Shown piece by piece: positions 9,885 to 20,982 of a stretch of DNA of 64,000 bases. The stretch covers positions 1 through 64,000 of the forward strand of contig ARYC01000038.1 of the NCBI GenBank assembly GCA_000711775.1, written 5' to 3'. The notes under the pieces were generated by a model. The model did not search any database. It saw only the letters and a list, made by a program, of their open reading frames with translations, and was not told the origin of the DNA. Source of the DNA: Oxytricha trifallax. Lineage: Eukaryota > Ciliophora > Spirotrichea > Sporadotrichida > Oxytrichidae. Position 1 is the first letter of the stretch, and the number at the start of each line of letters is the position of its first letter. Both the position numbers and the translations under genes were made by a program.

Positions 9885-11811
9885 ACTACTTTGTGTCACA
9901 CTATAGCTTGATCTATGATGCCATAACCAAGAGGAGCCTCATTCTACTGTACAGCATCCTTTTATTTTCCACTCTATGCATATTCACTTGAAATGCTTCT
10001 GATATTGAATCTGATAGCTTGATCTATTAAAATCAAATAATCTTTTTGGTGATTTATCTTCAATTTTTTGAATGGCTCTGCTTCTTCTCATTACTGATTA
10101 ATTGTTCTCTGAATGAGCGATCTGTTCAAGTCTCTTAATGTCTAGTGATTTTTCAGCAAGGAATGTGTCTTTGGATTTGGATCTACTGCCCTCAACTTAT
10201 TTAAGCTTTCAGTGTAGGCATCTAGTGCTCTCAAATATTATACTTTTGGTCACTTGTAATCATGCCCTTCAACTCTTGCTTTCTCTTCTCTCTCATCCAA
10301 TATAAATTAAATCAAATTATTAATTTTAATTTTAATTTTTATATTATTTTATTATAAAATAGACTCAATTTGAAAACTTTTCTTTAAAAAATTGATATAT
10401 AAAATTTGACTTTAGTTTTAAACTAGAACACACTTAATATTAAACAAAGTTAAATTATAAAATAAACCCAAAAGTCCATCTCTTTCAATGATGTATACTT
10501 GACCAGCCATCCACTCCCTTTGCTTTCTCTCAGAAATGGATTTCTCGTTGTCAATTGACATCTCTCTGATAATTTTGTTATTAATATCGGCGGCTTAATC
10601 CTAGCATACTGATCCACAGATTCAATGTCTGCGAATCTTTGAACAATGTTTTCATAAACTCTCATTTCTTTTGTTGGAAAATCATCTTACTGAGAGTAAT
10701 TCAAGAAGAGGCGACCAGTCACTGGATCAATGGTCTTTTTGTGCATCTCTTCAAGATCCTCTCAGTAGGATCCAACTGGAATCTTATCAGTTAGTTTGAC
10801 AAAACCAACATGAGAGATTAAGTTCAAGTCTCTCTCTTACTTGATAGTTCTTGCAATCTTTCTTTTAACTGAAGCCTTCAGAAGAGTTTGATTCTTGTTC
10901 ATGATCTTGCCTTTGTCATTCATAAATTTACAGAGTAATGGAAGATTTTTCAATCGATATCTTTCTTTCTTAGCATTCTCATATGATTCTTTAATAACTG
11001 AGATCTAGAGATTGGTGTGTTAATGAAGGTGACTGGCTTTTCCTCTAAAAATATATTTAGGCTTAATAATTAAACTTACAATCAAAATTAAGCTGTCTTT
11101 GTCTTCTCTCAAGCATATTGCAGTCATAGAAGTAAGCTTCTGAGTTTAGTGCTGGGTCTCTATCATTATACTTTTTTCTGTATTCGTTAACTTCATAGGC
11201 GATGTCATTATGATCTTCTATTTTGTAACCATTTATGTTAATAGCCAGAGTTGGGTCTGGACCCACATCTTGTCTCAAAGCCATTTCGATGACTCTTTCT
11301 AATGAAAATATTTCGTTTGGTTTGATAAGCATTTCTCTGGCTGCTTTGTTTCTCTTTACGAGTTAGAAGAATGGATCATTAGAAAGGAGCAGAACAGTCT
11401 AAAATAACAATTTTAAATATGGATAAGTGGGCTTAATTATTTTTTGTATAGAATTTAATCTCTTGTCAAGCCTGAATCCTCAAGCTCTAGCCTCTTCTGA
11501 TCAAATTATTAATGAATTAGCTTCAGTTATTCTTTGCTCATATATTTCAATGGGTCAAATGGGGAATTTATACCTTCAATGAAATTTTTCTCATTTTCTC
11601 TGACTATCTTCTCAGCTTCTTCGGTAGCTAAGTATTTATTCTTCTAATCACTAAATTAATAGGTTTTATAAAGTAATTTTGACTTATAATAATGACTTGA
11701 AGTAAGGACCCCCTTAGTTTTATCTTAAAAGCCTGGTAATAATTAATAGTCATATAAATATCTCTCATCGATATTTTTGACATCCTCACTTACTGCAAAT
11801 ATTGTTTGCAT
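9885..11811 (-). CDS. bS18m-like mitochondrial ribosomal protein with long extensions
   Basis: The diagnostic block at ~10730-10960 reads YRLKNLPLLCKFMNDKGKIM then SVKRKIARTIKQERDLNLI, the RNA-binding core of bacterial-type S18 (FxxxxGKIxPxRxxxxxxKxxRxxxxAIKRAR pattern). Upstream segments are continuous in the Gln-reassigned code (from MQTIFAVSEDVKNIDERY at 11811) and a second block with NEIFSLERVIEMALRQDVGP. Downstream come EDLEEMHKKTIDPVTGRLF, then after an AT-rich gap (10320-10450, probable IES) ALDAYTESLNKLRAVDPNPK. Much longer than a bacterial S18 (~75 aa), as often seen for ciliate mitoribosomal proteins. Several frame breaks; the number of IESs is uncertain. It could be two genes. Confidence 0.55.
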
Positions 11812-11819
11812 GGTTGAAT

Positions 11820-12342
11820 ATGCTTTGAAACATTAAAGATTTTCATTCAATTCATTCTTAATGAAAAGGCTTCTTAAATTTGTAATTATACACTATAAAC
11901 TTCCTTAAATTAATTACCTTTTTTATATGAAGATATTCGCGTCTTTCAATATTTGATTTGACAATGATGCCTTAATATCTGCCTTCTAAAAATTTCTTAA
12001 ACTTAAACTTTTATTAAAAAGTAAACTCATTGAATTTCTATTGGCGAGATGTTGCTGCTGTCTGGTAAAAAACTTAAAGATAACTACTACATATTTTTAA
12101 TGATTATAGTAATTATTATTGTTTTAAATTCTATAACAATACTTCTTCTCAATCGCTTTGAATAAGATCATTTTTGAGGGAACAATAATCAATAATTAAT
12201 TTACGAATTTAATTTTGCAAGATGACTGAATAAATTAATTCAAGTGAGAATTAACATTAAAAATATGGACTTTTCAGTTTTATATCGAATAAGTTAGAAT
12301 ATTTACTTCAAATAAATTAAACAATAGGATTAAATAGTAACC
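11820..12342. other. AT-rich stretch without recognisable gene
   Basis: Region between a minus-strand gene and a plus-strand one, so possibly two promoters. I see no conserved coding block; only short reading frames. Confidence 0.4.
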
Positions 12343-13795
12343 ATGAAAGAGCTATAAGATTTGGTTAAGTCAAATAACTATGGTAATTAAGAAATTATGC
12401 CTTTTAATGAAATGTTTATATTTAGACTCCTATAAAGCCAAGATTTTAAACGAGTAATTGTTGAAGGAGAGGTATCTCAAAAAGAAAAGTTAAAAAATGG
12501 GCATCATGTTTATGATCAATCCAAAAGAATTTGAAGCTAAGGTATTTTAGTATATTTTCTTATCATTTATAAAGCTATCTAAGAGTCTTGAGCAATTTAA
12601 TTAGGCAATGTGAAGAATGGGAAAAAAATGCAGGAATTGCAAAGTGAGACTAAACTTAGAAAGGACTCAGATCTCTTACTTGTCAGGAAAACTTAAACTT
12701 AAAACTCATTAGAATATATTAAGCATTAAAAGGAGGAAATTCTTGAGCGTATATTATAATAAGTTGATGAGATAGATTAAAAATCCCATTAAATTATTTT
12801 TCATATCTAGATTTCCAACTTTGATAAGTGAATAATCTTTAGCTTATTTCTTCATATTTAAAATAAATCCCAGTTCAAAATGAGCCCAAAAATCAAGAAC
12901 TGAAGCATAATTGATTAATTAATTTTTAGTATTTTCATTATTACAGAATTTTGGCAATCGTATATGAAGCTTTGAAATGGACAGACTATACTTATTTAGA
13001 CTGTACAATTCATCCAATAAATAAGTCAGATTGAAGTATCGTATAATGATGTGCATAAAACCTTTCCATTTTTGAGAGATATTGACTGTTCAGTAATCAT
13101 GGATAGAGAAAAGACTTTATAGGAATATGACAGAGAGCTAATGGATGATAAATCATTAAGATCACCCTTGAATTTGATTATTAAAGGTATTTAATTAATA
13201 GAGAGAATTGCTATTAAATAATAGAACAATAAATATATTATTGTACAATCTCTGATTATAATTAATTTTGATTTGGAAGTAATTTGTTTCTTATTCTAGG
13301 AATGTATATAATTATTATGAATTATTGAAAGTGTTCTTTACTAGTTATTTTACACATAGAGAAATAATTGCAAAACTTTATTATCAATAAAGAGCTATCA
13401 ATTAATATTAATAATTCGCGGGCTTAATATTAAGTTTACATTAATAAATATCATTTAAATTAGATTGTTCTAATCATATGCATTCTATAATAATAAAAGC
13501 ACTAGGGGTAAGACTAAAATGACAGCAATTAAGAGAGTCAGTCAAATAATGAAAAAGAAGACTAATATTATAAGGATGGGGACGAAGATCATTTGGAATA
13601 AATTCCAGATTTATCCCCTAATGACTTCATAAAACAGACTTAACGAATTTCTTAGAGAAGTGATTTTGGAAAGATACCTCCCCTCTAAAATATACATCAA
13701 GAAGTAATTAGTGAAAAGTAAGATAATGCCTTTTAATTTTCATTTGGTTAAACTAATGGATTCAATTTTTCATTCACTTATGAATATTACATCTA
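12343..13795 (+). CDS. Unrecognised gene segments
   Basis: Three coding-like pieces in the Gln-reassigned code. The first opens at ATG 12343 (MKELQDLVKSNNYGNQEIMP, then FKRVIVEGEVSQKEKL). The second, ~13020-13190, reads QISQIEVSYNDVHKTFPFLR then DREKTLQEYDRELMDDKS. The third, ~13497-13795, is Gln/Asn/Asp-rich (DGDEDHLEQIPDLSPNDFIK). AT-rich gaps of 150-400 bp separate them, with the layout of MDSs and IESs. I do not recognise the family, and the three pieces need not be one gene. The third ends directly against the valyl-tRNA synthetase pointer at 13800. Confidence 0.4.
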
Positions 13796-13799
13796 TTTG

Positions 13800-13807
13800 A
13801 TTGGAAT
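13800..13807 (+). repeat. ValRS scrambled pointer, incoming copy (ATTGGAAT)
   Basis: Start of ValRS block 2: ATTGGAAT then GGAACTAGAACATCC. Partner of 23261-23268, which lies downstream although its block precedes this one in the protein. Confidence 0.88.
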
Positions 13808-14131
13808 GGAACTAGAACATCCATTCTTTCCAGACAGATGCATGAAGATCGTCGCATACCCTGTTGACATGGACTACAGTAATGGTGAAGTCAAAATCAC
13901 TACAGCTCACGATCACAATGATCACGCTTGCGGAAAGAGAAATAGCTTGATTAGCATCAACTTGTTTGATGAAGATGGAAATAATCAATCACAATTGAGA
14001 CAAATATGCTGGATAGATGAGATTCAATTGCAGAAACTAACTCTTAAAACATATGACTGATAGGACTTATTAAAGGCAAGAAGCCAAACAAAATGTGACT
14101 AGGTCTATGCTCTAAGAGTAATGACAGCATT
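13800..14131 (+). CDS. VARS1: Valyl-tRNA synthetase MDS block 2 (editing domain)
   Basis: Encodes part of the CP1 editing domain, which hydrolyses mischarged Thr-tRNA(Val). Seen: LEHPFFPDRCMKIVAYPVDM, then GEVKITTAHDHNDHACGKRN (family GAVKITPAHDPND.E.GKR), INLFDEDG, a frame-shifted MMRFNCRN region, GLIKGKKPNKM and LGLCSKSNDSI. The block starts exactly at pointer ATTGGAAT, identical to the end of the N-terminal block nearly 10 kb downstream; joining gives FKEFIGMELEHPFFP. It ends near 14131, where ATT recurs at 19894. One-base indels occur after 13985, and a TGA at 14096-14098 replaces a sense codon. Confidence 0.88.
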
Positions 14132-14242
14132 TTTAAATATACCTCTTATTATTTTTGCAAAATTTCAGATTCAATTTTAGTCAAAATTTGCGATGAAATT
14201 CTTATTATATTAAGTTATTGGAAAACTGAGTTGATAAAAATT

Positions 14243-15263
14243 GTATTATTAAGCAAGTATAATTAAAATGTGGAGACTGTTAAAATTAAATCAAAAAAGA
14301 GATAAAATAGAATTATGTTCATATCAATACACATGTATTAAGATCAAACAGTCACTAATTTGAATTAAGTTTGAATATAAGCTTATATATCTTGAATTAA
14401 TTAATCAACTATCTAAAAATGGAATTTTTGTTTTTTTCAACTTTTCTGATTCATTTCTATTTTAGGGCAGTGAACTAGTTGATGCTGTAGCTGATCTTTA
14501 AGTTTTTCATAAATTTTTCTAAGATATCTTCATCATATCTTCAGGGTATCTTCAGGATATCTTCCTCAAAAAATAAAAAGTGTGGAGAGTGTGGAGTTTA
14601 ACAATAATAATAGTAGCAATAACAGCAACAATAGTAGCAATAATACTAAGAAAATCAATATCAAGCATTGTTAAAGTCTGGGGATTCTTACAAAAAAATC
14701 CAAATTTTAAGAAAATCGATGTCTAAATACTAAGTGTTGAAGATGACAATCAAGATGATGATTATGAATATGAAAAAAATTTCTGATTTTTAATATTTTG
14801 AAATTCCATTAGAATTTCAAACAGACTTTAACAATGCTTGATATTGATTTTCTTAGTATTATTGCTACTATTGTTGCTGTTATTGCTACTATTATTATTG
14901 TTAAACTCCACACTCTCCACACTTTTTATTTTTTGAGGAAGATATCCTGAAGATACCCTGAAGATATGATGAAGATATCTATGAAAAATTTAAAGAAAAA
15001 CTTAAAGATCAGCTACAGCATCAACTAGTTCACTGCCCTAAAATAGAAATGAATCAGAAAAGTTGAAAAAAACAAAAATTCCATTTTTAGATAGATGATT
15101 AATTAATTAAAGATATATAAGCTTATATTCAAACTTAATTCAAATTAGTGACTGTTTGATCTTAATACATGTGTATTGATATGAACATAATTCTATTTTA
15201 TCTCTTTTTTGATTTAATTTTAACAGTCTCCACATTTTAATTATACTTGCTAAATAATATAAT
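14243..15263. repeat. Large foldback (inverted repeat, ~435-bp arms)
   Basis: The left arm (~14243-14680) is the reverse complement of the right arm (~14822-15260) with few mismatches; the loop is ~140 bp. Landmarks in both arms: AAGTGTGGAGAGTGTGGAG, the imperfect repeat of ATATCTTC/AGGATATC, and GAACTAGTTGATGCTG. The right arm ends at the first base of TBE copy B. No transposase of its own is visible. Confidence 0.9.
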
Positions 15264-15439
15264 CAAAACCCCAAAAATTGTTTGATTGAGTTTTTTATTG
15301 ATAAAAGTAGAATATCAGTGCATACTTTATTAAGGTTTTAATAGGGCTTATGTAGGGGTTTATTGTTTAAATATTAGTAATTAAGTGAATATATTCGAGG
15401 TTTGGGATCAGTTTATGACATTGAGTATATAGATTTATT

Positions 15440-16440
15440 GTTTAAGCTGCGATATAGTTGTAATGAGAATGGTGATCAACTAAGGCCTATTCTTAATTAC
15501 ACATCTATAGCAAGGCTACCCCATAAATCTACTGCAACTATGAGGTCTCACTGTCTGTTAGCATTAAATTTAAAGAGATAGCAACTTAATTCTAAGCCTA
15601 AGAGACCTTTAAAATTTTAACAGCATCATATCGATTATTTTATTAATGATATGACTGTTAAATGCTTGGCACATTTCTCTCTTGCCAAGAGAATTGTTAT
15701 GTTTTATCGCCATTTTCCTGAGCTTCACATCTCTGCTTAATCTATAGCAAAAATATATTAAAAGAATGGAATATCTTATAAGACAGTCAATCTCATTAAG
15801 AGAGGGATCGACTTTAATGTTCCATTTTATAAGGATAATTTAAATTATATATTCAATCATATGCAAAGGTCTTAAGAGCATAATATAAATTCATACACGC
15901 TGATGAGGCAGTAATACGTTTATATTGAGGTCTTGGTATAAGAGGTACAACTACATAGAAGTTTATGATCAAAAGGTTAAGGTATAAACTCATGCAATCC
16001 TTGGTGGAATCAGTGAAGATAGTGGCCTAGAGACTTTTTTTATCCACCCTCGTTCTATAAAGACTGAATAATATATTAAGTTCTTACAATAACTCAGAGA
16101 TAAGTACGCTGACTAAGAGATTATTCTATTCGTTGATAACTTGTCAGTTCATAAAACTAAAGACTCAAAGATGGAATATGAAAGGCTAAATATAACACTT
16201 GTATTTTATGTTCCTTACAGCCCTTAGTTCAATGGAATTGAATTATATTGGGGGTTATTGAAAGGTCATTATAAGAAATTGCTGCTCTACCATCTGATGC
16301 ATGATTTAAAGATAGATACAGTCGATTTTATTAAGAGTGATGCTAAAAGAGTCAGCAATGAAAAAGCTAAAGTATGCACAAGAGAAGGGAGATTATGTGT
16401 ATATAAATAAGTTTAGATTTAAACGAATGAATAAGTTCAC
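15440..16440 (+). CDS. TBE 42-kDa transposase (copy B)
   Basis: DDE transposase of the IS630/Tc1-mariner superfamily; TBE transposases are known to act in genome rearrangement in Oxytricha. With TAA/TAG as Gln the frame reads from NENGDQLRPILNYTSIA through a helix-turn-helix-like N-terminus (SIAKIYQKNGISYKTVNLIK), a first-acidic region damaged here (intact as HADEAVFTF in copy C), second acidic ILFVDNLSVHKTKDSK, and third acidic FNGIELYWGLLKGHYKK, ending in KLLLYHLMHDLKIDTVDF. Frame breaks fall near 15880-15930 and near the 3' end. Converges with the 22-kDa gene. Confidence 0.85.
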
Positions 16441-16449
16441 ATATTAAAT

Positions 16450-17223
16450 TTGCCCGTAAAGGGATTTGGCTTCTCTTTCTTTTCTTTCTCTTAAGGCTTG
16501 ATTTGGCCTATTTTTCTTCTCTTAATGTCAGCTCCTGCATCTATGTTCATCTCGTCAGGCTTTTAGAAATCTTTGAAGAGTCTCTTACTCAATTCATGTT
16601 TTACTTGGGACTTTCTCTCTCTGTTTAATTTGCTGCGCTCTTTCATCAATTATATAGCAGTGCCAGGTTTTTCTATAAAGTTAGAAGACTATGCTCAGTT
16701 GAGATGAAAGGATGCTTTTGAAGTTCCTACAGTCAATGTTACTTATTTTAATACCTTGCTTCTCTTTTTCTTTAGGAGAGATGCTGTAGCGTTTCTTGTG
16801 AGATTCTTAAATAACTTCATTTAAGTACTCAGGTTTCAGAATTACAAGGACACCAAAGAAGAAGTTTCTCTCAGGCAACTTATTAGAGAGCTTTAACTTT
16901 GATAGAAATTAGACAGTAACATCTGGATCACTCATAGCATCATCATAGAGGTTTGTTACTGAAATTTCAGGGTAGTTAGGCATCTCTATCATCCTAATTT
17001 AATTAGACTTAAAGCTTTTTCTCTTAACTCAGCAAGGCTTTTAAGAATGAGATTTTAGTTCCTCCTAAGTCGGCAAGAACAATCAAACTATAATGGATTT
17101 ATTAATCTTACTTAAGAACTTACCTTGCTATACCAAATATCTATAAAGGTCCTCTTTACTTCGAAATTTCCCTATTAAATCTTGAGATTAAATTCTCTTC
17201 ATTGCATCATTCTAAGACTCCAT
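16450..17223 (-). pseudogene. TBE 22-kDa ORF (copy B)
   Basis: Starts at ATG 17223 (MES...NDAMKRI) and reads KEDLYRYLV, a 36-bp GTAAGT...TTATAG stretch, LFLPT-type sequence, IRMIEMPNYPEISVTNLYDDAMSDP-like residues, LPERNFFFGVLVI, and a lysine-rich tail. Several frame breaks, and a TGA just after the possible intron shared with copy C. Function unknown. Confidence 0.7.
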
Positions 17224-17786
17224 CTTGCTTCCTCTTTCTAGAAATGTTAATGAAATTTAAAATTATGATATCCATTCTAAGTTTATTAAGATCTTACTTC
17301 TAAATAGTGAGGACTTACTGGATGTCAGCCTTGAAAAGGTATGCGGAGAAAACTTTAAAAAGTTGCTCCAAGTTTCACAGATTTATTTATATTTTTATCA
17401 AACTATCTCCATTAAATTGCTCCTAATAATGTCTAATTATTTTAGGAGGTCCTCCAAATTAAGTTCAAATTTTATTAGGAGTTAAATTTTAAAGTTAAAA
17501 CTTAATTAGGAGCAGATTAAATTTAAAAATGATTAATAATTTTACCTCAAAATTAAATTCAAACTTGATTTGGAGGCCTCCTAGAGAAACAAAACTTCAT
17601 TAGGAGTATTTTAATTTACTAAAACGAATAAAATTCTCATAAAATATGTCAACTTACAGTCTTTTATGATTAATTAATTTTCTTTCCTATCAGCAAAGAA
17701 TCTACCAGAGTGTCTTATACTCTACTATAATAGTTTATCTCGGTAAATTTTATCATTATTAAAATAAAATAAATCAGCAAACTAAA

Positions 17787-19290
17787 ATGAGCGCTAACCT
17801 GTTAAGAAGAGAGGCATTACTTGGATCAAGCCAATAAAAGTTATCATTCCAGCAACCAAGAAAAGTAGAGACCAGAGACGCTTGTACTCAGTGGGAGCCT
17901 ACTTATGACAACTTTGACCAGTCTAGCTTTGATATTTAAATAAAAGTTAAGTAGGAAGCTATCAAAATAGCAGTGCAAATTGAGGAGGAGATTAAACAAC
18001 CCACCATAGAGCAGTAATAAATACCAGACAAAAGTTGACTATTAATGCAATGAATGCAATAAAGTTTTCCCTTACAAGTCAACTTATAAGAGTCACTTGA
18101 GAGATATACACAACGATCTGCCAAGGTAATATCTCAAGCATTAAAAGAAAGATGGGAAGTATGTCTGTGAGTTCTGTGAGAAGCCATATTCTCATACTAG
18201 AGACCTCAAAGTGCACTTAAAGAAAAAGCACAATCAAAGTATTGTCTTTATTCACGAACCTAAAGGGAATAGATCCCTCTAAAAGAGAAGATCAAGAAAC
18301 CCAGTGGAGTCTCTTAGAGTTAAAGTTAGAAGTAAGTTAAAATGAAGAAAGCAGTCAAGAACTTTCCAGTCTCTGAGATCAATAAAATCATAGTTAAAAT
18401 AGAGGCAATGAAGATTCCCATATTAAAAAACATTGACATAGATTCTTGCATAGAAAGCTACCTCACTCTTGAAGATAAAATAGAGAAGAGAGTCATTACT
18501 AATAACTAATATGCTTAAAAATATATCCATTCAATTACTTCCTTGCTGATGACAAGTTCAAATGGAATTTGCTAATGAGTATTATGCTCTTTAAAAAGCA
18601 AAGTTAAATGAGTGCAAGCATATCATCTAGCTCGATGCTATTTTACTTGGTAAAGATCATGTAGCCTTCAGGCTTCCTTTACTAGAAATGCTTACAGAGA
18701 ATTCTTATCTGACAATAGATGTCAGAGATAAATTAGCTAGATAGTATAGCAGATAGTTGAAGGAATTAAAGAACTTCACAAGCTAGGTTATATTCATAGA
18801 GACTTAAAGCCAGAGAACATCATGATGAACTTACAGCCTCTTAGAGATTATATTATTAACTTCAACAGAGCTCAAAGAGTGCAAGCCTCTGCATAAAGAA
18901 ATGTATACGGCACTCCTGGATATTTCACAGATAGAGAAGATTGGAGAGATGGAGACACTCAATAGGATATCAGGCTCTAGCAGTAATAATAATAGAGAGC
19001 GACATGCCTAGAAACGATTACTTTAGATGCAGGGGTGAGAGAGATTCTAAGCAGATAATCAAACAATATCTCGATAAAAATAAAATAAATGGAGGTCTCA
19101 GAGAACTTGCATACTCAACAATTATCAAGCCAAGCTAAGAAAATTAACAAACAATAGAAAAAATCAAACATCAACTTAGAAAGATAAAATTCAGAGAACT
19201 GGAACACGACTCTAAGCTTATGTTTGTGAGAAATAATTTAAAAACTCGCTTGTTATACTCACTTAAAATACTAATATTTAAACATTAAAC
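17787..19290 (+). CDS. TBE 57-kDa zinc-finger/protein-kinase-like protein
   Basis: From ATG 17787 (MSANLLRREALLGSSQQK). Two C2H2 zinc fingers follow a Gln-rich stretch: YQCNECNKVFPYKSTYKSHL..H at ~18039-18112, then YVCEFCEKPYSHTRDLKVHL..H at ~18160-18232. A kinase-like domain follows: LHKLGYIHRDLKPENIMMN (~18775-18830) has the catalytic loop intact, but the metal-binding DFG position reads NFN (YIINFNRAQ), and YGTPGYFTDREDWRDGD corresponds to the activation segment. Frame breaks occur near 18035, 18540-18690 and 18950. Matches the TBE 57-kDa protein; cellular role unknown. The 3' end is approximate. Confidence 0.8.
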
Positions 19291-19384
19291 CCCTACATAA
19301 ACCCTATTAAAACCCTAATAAAGGATGCACTAATAGTCTACTTTTATCAATCAAAAACTCATTCAAACTACTGAAAGGGTTTTG

Positions 19385-19893
19385 GATATTTAAAGTGAGC
19401 TATAAACTTTTATTCTTAATAAATTTGATTAATTTTTTTTAAAAAAATTCATAAAATTATTTACGCTGTTTCAGTCTGACAATAAATATCATAAATACTG
19501 ATTTATCAATTGATTTCTTAACAGATTTTAAGTCATTCTTTATTCAATATTTATAAAATATGCACATATATTCTTTATTTCTAATGGAGAAGTTTGTTAA
19601 ATTTTATATTTACATTAAGAAAGATTCTTTTAAGAGATTGACTGAACACTCCTTTCTTGATTTTTGGACAAATGAGACTCAAAAATTATTAGGTTGTATT
19701 ATTTATTATTAAAAATATATAAAATTACTATTTATTGCCTAAGATATTTTTGATTAAAATTTTATCTTTTTATTTATTGCAAACTTATATAAATTTCCAG
19801 AATCTAGAAATATATATATATTATATATATTCGAATTTATTTAATCAAATTTATTATATTATATTATATAAAATATAATTTTTATGTATTAAA
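19385..19893. other. AT-rich remainder of the ValRS IES
   Basis: Runs of A/T including a TATATATATATTATATATA tract near 19810. No gene seen. Confidence 0.6.
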
Positions 19894-20681
19894 ATTGAAC
19901 CTTACCTAAAACCTCAATGGTATGTTGACTACAATGATCTTGTAAAGAGATCTTTTGATTCTGTAAGAAACAAGGAACTCTAAAATGTTCTAGAGCATCA
20001 TGAAAAAGTTTGGTTTGATTGGCTTGAAAACATCTAAGATTGGTGTATCAGTAAACAACTTTGGTAGGGTCATAGAATCCCAGCCTTTTTAGTCACTTTT
20101 CCAGGAGTCATTGATAATCCAGGCACTTAAAACGAAAATCATTACGTTGTTGGTAGAAACGAAGAGGAAGCAAAAGCTTAGGCAGCATGAAAATTCAATG
20201 TAGCCCCTGAACTCATTAAGCTCTCTCAAGATGGAGATGTTTTGGATACCTGGTTCTCATCAGGTCTCTTCCCCTTCTCTACTCTTAATTGGCATGATGA
20301 AGAAAACCCAGACTTCAAGGCTTTCTTCCCAAGATATCTATTAGAAACTGGTGGTGACATTATTTTCTTCTGGGTAGCTAGAATGGTTATGATGTCTTTG
20401 TGTTTGACTGATAAACTCGCATTAAAAACTATTTTCTTGCATCCTAAGGTTAGAGATGAAAATGGTAAGAAAATGTAAAAGTCAAAGGGTAATGTTATTC
20501 AACCCTTTGAAGTTATGGACAGTTGCACCTTAAAAGCTTTACTAGCTAAGCTATACGAATCAAATCTTCCAAAAGGCGAGATCAAGGAAGCTGAATCTGA
20601 GAAAAAGAAAAAGTTCCCTCAAGGTATACCAGAATGTGGTACTGATGATCTTAGATTTGGTCTGCTTTCATACATGATTTT
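19894..20681 (+). CDS. VARS1: Valyl-tRNA synthetase MDS block 3 (catalytic core)
   Basis: Longest clean ValRS block. Reads [35 protein letters not shown][Q]GHRIPAF (TAG where the family has Trp), [52 protein letters not shown], then [10 protein letters not shown], the class I KMSKS signature with Gln at the second K-M-S position (KMQKSKGN), and [18 protein letters not shown]. One TGA at 20188-20190. Class I aminoacyl-tRNA synthetase activity (ATP + Val + tRNA-Val). It ends at candidate pointer ATTTT (20677-20681), immediately before a MITE. Confidence 0.93.
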
Positions 20682-20688
20682 ATTATAT

Positions 20689-20972
20689 TGTAGAAATACA
20701 TTTGAATTTGGAAAAATTAAATTAAAATTAAATTATTTTATTTTAAAATCTTGGCAGTTAAAGTTGGCCAATTTAAACGATCTTGGCTCATTCGATAGAC
20801 AATAAAAATTGCTGGACGAAAAATAGTACCGCATAACAAAGTCCAGCTAATTTTAAATTCCCTATCGAATGAGCCCAAAATCGTTAAAAATGGCCAACTT
20901 TAACTGCCAAGATTTTAAAATAAAATAATTTAATTTTAATTTAATTTTTCCAAATTCAAATGTATTTCTACA
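20689..20972. mobile_element. MITE copy 1 (palindromic, ~284 bp), filling an IES
   Basis: Terminal inverted repeats TGTAGAAATACATTTG / CAAATGTATTTCTACA. The interior is also palindromic: GGCAGTTAAAGTTGG, TTTAAACGATCTTGG, GCTCATTCGATAG, then GCTGGAC, mirrored to the right. A second, longer copy is at 58650-59063. No coding capacity. Candidate pointer repeats ATTTT (20677-20681, 20983-20987) flank it within 15 bp on each side, so the IES and the MITE almost coincide. Confidence 0.9.
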
Positions 20973-20982
20973 GTATTTAATA

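Larger units (their letters stand above)
15264..19384 (+). mobile_element. TBE transposon copy B, complete length (~4.1 kb)
   Basis: Starts CAAAACCCCAAAAATTG and ends AGGGTTTTG, with inverted terminal repeats of roughly 120 bp (shared TGATAAAAGTAGA...GTGCAT...AGGGTTTATGTAGGGGTT). Carries all three TBE genes in canonical order: 42-kDa transposase (+), 22-kDa (-), 57-kDa zinc-finger/kinase (+). Flanks are AAT on the left and GAT on the right, an imperfect match to the ANT target. The coding frames carry a few breaks. It sits inside an IES of the valyl-tRNA synthetase gene, so it would be removed with that IES. Confidence 0.92.
14132..19896. other. ~5.8-kb IES between ValRS blocks 2 and 3
   Basis: The protein runs ...SKSNDSI at the left edge and continues [15 protein letters not shown] at the right, adjacent residues in the family; a minimal repeat ATT at 14129-14131 and 19894-19896 keeps frame. 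Everything between is germline-limited: a 1-kb foldback (14243-15263), a full TBE (15264-19384) and ~500 bp of AT-rich DNA. Confidence 0.8.

Noticed and set aside
14243..15263. CRISPR array or tandem repeat
   Set aside because: The repeats are two inverted arms of one palindrome, not regularly spaced direct repeats; no cas genes.
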